Below are positions 62,028 through 64,000 of a stretch of DNA of 64,000 nt, in pieces. Numbering within the stretch: position 1 is the stretch's first letter; each line of letters begins with the position of its first letter. The notes under the pieces are model-generated. The model was not told the origin of the DNA and searched no databases. It saw only the letters and a list, made by a program, of their open reading frames with translations. Made by a program: the position numbers and the translations under genes. Source of the DNA: Polynucleobacter sp. (GTDB lineage: Bacteria; Pseudomonadota; Gammaproteobacteria; Burkholderiales; Burkholderiaceae); assembly GCF_030693775.1 (NCBI RefSeq), contig NZ_JAUXZY010000004.1, positions 1 through 64,000 on the forward strand, read 5' to 3'.

Positions 62028-63101
62028 ATGTTTAACTTCGCTCAATTAGCACTGCCATTGATTCAGGCCCCAATGGCTGGCGGAATTACTACGCCCCAAT
62101 TGGTGGCGGCAGTTGCTAATCACGGAGGGGTTGGAAGTTTTGGTTTTGCATACAGTACGCCAGAAAAGATTCATGCGGATTTACTTGCGGCGCAGTCACT
62201 GACCAGCGGACCCATTAACGCGAATTTTTTTGTGTTCAGTCCAGTTTGCTTGCCAAGCAATCAGATACAAGTTCAAGCCGTGCAGGCTTTGCGGTCACTG
62301 GGCGTCGACGGAGTTCGGTCGCTCACGATCCCGGCAGAGCCCTTCTATCCCAGCCTGATGGATCAGCTAGAGCCCATTTGGCAGGCGCGACCAGCAATTC
62401 TGAGCTTTCATTTTGGCCTGCCGCCGGAGGGTGTGATTGAAAAAGCCCATGCGCTGGGAATTGCCGTCGGCATCAGTGCGACCAGCCTTACGGAAGCTTT
62501 AGTCATTGAATCTGCTTCTGCCGATTTTATTGTTGCCCAGGGAATTGAAGCTGGCGGACACCGTGGGCAATTTGATTTGCAGGCTGAAGATGAGGCGCTG
62601 AGCACCTTAGGGCTTACAGCTCTGCTAGCTAAGCATTGCCGCATTCCGATTGTTGCTGCAGGCGGCATCATGAATGGGGCCGATATACATGCGGCACTTG
62701 CTAACGGTGCGCAGGCAGCCCAAATGGGAACGGCATTTTTATGTTGTGATGAGTCAGGGACTCCGCCCAGTTATCGCCACTATTTATTGCACAAACAAGA
62801 CAGGTCAACGACGCTGACGAAGGCCTTTTCAGGGCGGCTTGCACGCGGCATAGAAAATACCTTCACCCGCACTATGCAAGATCAAGTCACCTTACCCTTT
62901 CCAATCCAAAATACCCTGACAGGGCCTCTGCGCCAGTGGGCAGTAGAGCAGCAGGACGCCGAGTACCAGAGTCTTTGGGCGGGCACAGCGTATGCACAGA
63001 TGCGGAGCATGTCGACAAAAGACTTGATGCAGCAATTGCGCAATGAAATTGGGCAGGCATCGTTGACGCGGCGACATGAAAAGCAAAGTAGTAAGCCCTA
63101 A
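62028..63101 (+). CDS. Nitronate monooxygenase-like FMN enzyme
   Basis: This 357-residue TIM-barrel flavoprotein of the 2-nitropropane dioxygenase family has LIQAPMAGGITTPQLVAAV (about 12-30), GGVGSFGF, the FMN loop VAQGIEAGGHRG with the catalytic His, and PIVAAGGIMNGADI plus GAQAAQMGTAFL. It would oxidise alkyl nitronates or related compounds. It is probably a single gene. Confidence 0.88.
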   Translation: MFNFAQLALPLIQAPMAGGITTPQLVAAVANHGGVGSFGFAYSTPEKIHADLLAAQSLTSGPINANFFVFSPVCLPSNQIQVQAVQALRSLGVDGVRSLTIPAEPFYPSLMDQLEPIWQARPAILSFHFGLPPEGVIEKAHALGIAVGISATSLTEALVIESASADFIVAQGIEAGGHRGQFDLQAEDEALSTLGLTALLAKHCRIPIVAAGGIMNGADIHAALANGAQAAQMGTAFLCCDESGTPPSYRHYLLHKQDRSTTLTKAFSGRLARGIENTFTRTMQDQVTLPFPIQNTLTGPLRQWAVEQQDAEYQSLWAGTAYAQMRSMSTKDLMQQLRNEIGQASLTRRHEKQSSKP

Positions 63102-63190
63102 ATAATTTAGGCGCTTCAAAGTCATGCCCGTACTGGTAAGATCAATTACGTCCAGATATTGCCTTTACCCATTAGAAAGTATTCAAACTC

Positions 63191-64000
63191 ATGCCGCATG
63201 ACATCGGCTTAATCGCGATCCTTGCCATTGGCTTTGGCCTTGCCCTTGTGCTGGGTATGGCGGTTTCATACCTAAAAATGCCGCCCTTGGTTGGGTATTT
63301 ATTGGCGGGCGTCATGATCGGCCCAGCAACACCGGGTTTTGTGGCGGACATCAGTCTATCGACACAGCTCGCTGAAATTGGGGTGATGCTATTGATGTTT
63401 GGGGTTGGACTGCATTTTTCGATTAATGACCTCTTATCAGTGAAGAAAATTGCAATCCCTGGTGCCCTCTTTCAGATGGCCGTAGCGACCGCCCTTGGCT
63501 TTTTTGTGGGTAGCTGGTGGGGCTGGTCATTTTTGGGCTCAATCGTATTTGGCCTCAGCCTCTCGGTAGCCAGTACGGTAGTTCTCTTGCGCGCACTCGA
63601 AGCAAAAGGTTTGCTAGAGACGCCCAACGGCAAAATTGCCGTCGGCTGGCTTGTCGTCGAGGACCTGGTAATGGTTCTGGCCCTGGTTCTCTTGCCCGTG
63701 ATGGCTGATATCTTTCATACGCAGCCAATGGGCGGTGCCGACAAAAATCAAATGGATGTATTGCAGGCAGTTGGTATTACCTTAGCCAAAGTCACGGCAT
63801 TTATTGTGTTGATGCTCGTGGTGGGTAAGCGCCTTCTACCTAAAATTCTATGGCTGGTGGCAAAAAATGGATCGCGTGAGCTCTTTACGCTCGCCGTTAT
63901 TGCGTCAGCGATTGGAATTGCATTCTTAGCGGCCTCGCTTTTTGATGTTTCATTTGCCTTGGGCGCTTTCTTTGCCGGAATGATGCTGGGCGAGTCTGAA
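63191..64000 (+). CDS. Kef-type CPA2 cation/proton antiporter (3' end outside window)
   Basis: The first 270 codons are present and stay in frame to the window edge. The protein starts MPHDIGLIAILAIGFGLALV and has the CPA2 pattern: PPLVGYLLAGVMIGP (about 34-48), EIGVMLLMFGVGLHFS (about 62-77), SLSVASTVVLLRALE, VGWLVVEDLVMV and SFALGAFFAGMMLGESE. It resembles YbaL/RosB and KefB-type potassium-proton antiporters. Whether it has a C-terminal TrkA-N domain cannot be seen. Confidence 0.9.
   Translation, partial: MPHDIGLIAILAIGFGLALVLGMAVSYLKMPPLVGYLLAGVMIGPATPGFVADISLSTQLAEIGVMLLMFGVGLHFSINDLLSVKKIAIPGALFQMAVATALGFFVGSWWGWSFLGSIVFGLSLSVASTVVLLRALEAKGLLETPNGKIAVGWLVVEDLVMVLALVLLPVMADIFHTQPMGGADKNQMDVLQAVGITLAKVTAFIVLMLVVGKRLLPKILWLVAKNGSRELFTLAVIASAIGIAFLAASLFDVSFALGAFFAGMMLGESE

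Overview
The window is chromosomal DNA around a replication origin. It very probably comes from a betaproteobacterium of the Burkholderiaceae, and Polynucleobacter or a close relative fits best. The pointers are the 5' third of a 16S rRNA gene with a betaproteobacterial V1-V2 region, the gene orders rpmH-rnpA-yidD-yidC-mnmE and fmt-rsmB-DUF4390-ntrY-ntrX, a DUF3717 protein, a GTP-type PEP carboxykinase, and compact gene spacing. The genus is an inference from recalled sequence features and was not searched.

Layout. 1-323 is the 5' end of a 16S rRNA gene on the minus strand, with its leader and a candidate promoter. 750-8600 is mixed housekeeping: a GNAT enzyme, dolP, diaA, rsmI, a cytochrome c, tRNA-Arg, a fatty acid desaturase, a lone gcvH and priA. 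8846-28398 is one long minus-strand block: hemE, the full ATP synthase operon (atpI-B-E-F-H-A-G-D-C), parAB, rsmG, mnmG, a TSUP carrier, a SET protein, gyrB, dnaN and dnaA. Gene direction flips between dnaA and rpmH. From 28620 to 47000 most genes are on the plus strand: rpmH, rnpA, yidD, yidC, mnmE, pckG, a MnmC-like oxidoreductase, def-fmt-rsmB, and an NtrYX-type two-component pair. topB and dprA oppose them. This polarity fits bidirectional replication from the dnaA/dnaN region. That region carries clustered DnaA boxes, five contiguous DnaA-trio-like triplets and two perfect parS sites nearby.

47000-64000 is more accessory. It holds a DUF4239 membrane protein, a Gdx-type SMR exporter, a DUF2252 protein, a D-cysteine desulfhydrase-like enzyme, and then tRNA-Phe. 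Downstream of tRNA-Phe, direct-repeat remnants of its 3' end recur at about 51687, 54811 and 56033, and its presumed 3' flank recurs at 58941. They bracket small gene sets: a GNAT enzyme; SixA plus KatG; a secreted unknown; and a histidine kinase, a PrxQ-like peroxiredoxin and a TPR protein. This looks like an eroded island built by repeated insertion at one tRNA gene, and no integrase is visible. Further right come DinB and cupin genes, then a tandem glycine riboswitch upstream of a 67-residue protein of unknown function instead of gcvTHP, then MAPEG, methyltransferase, nitronate monooxygenase-like and Kef-type transporter genes. The transporter gene runs off the window.

The best candidates for something undescribed are the tRNA-Phe remnant array, the glycine riboswitch controlling an unknown small gene, the DnaA-trio element between dnaA and dnaN, and a second cluster of co-oriented DnaA boxes at the start of priA.
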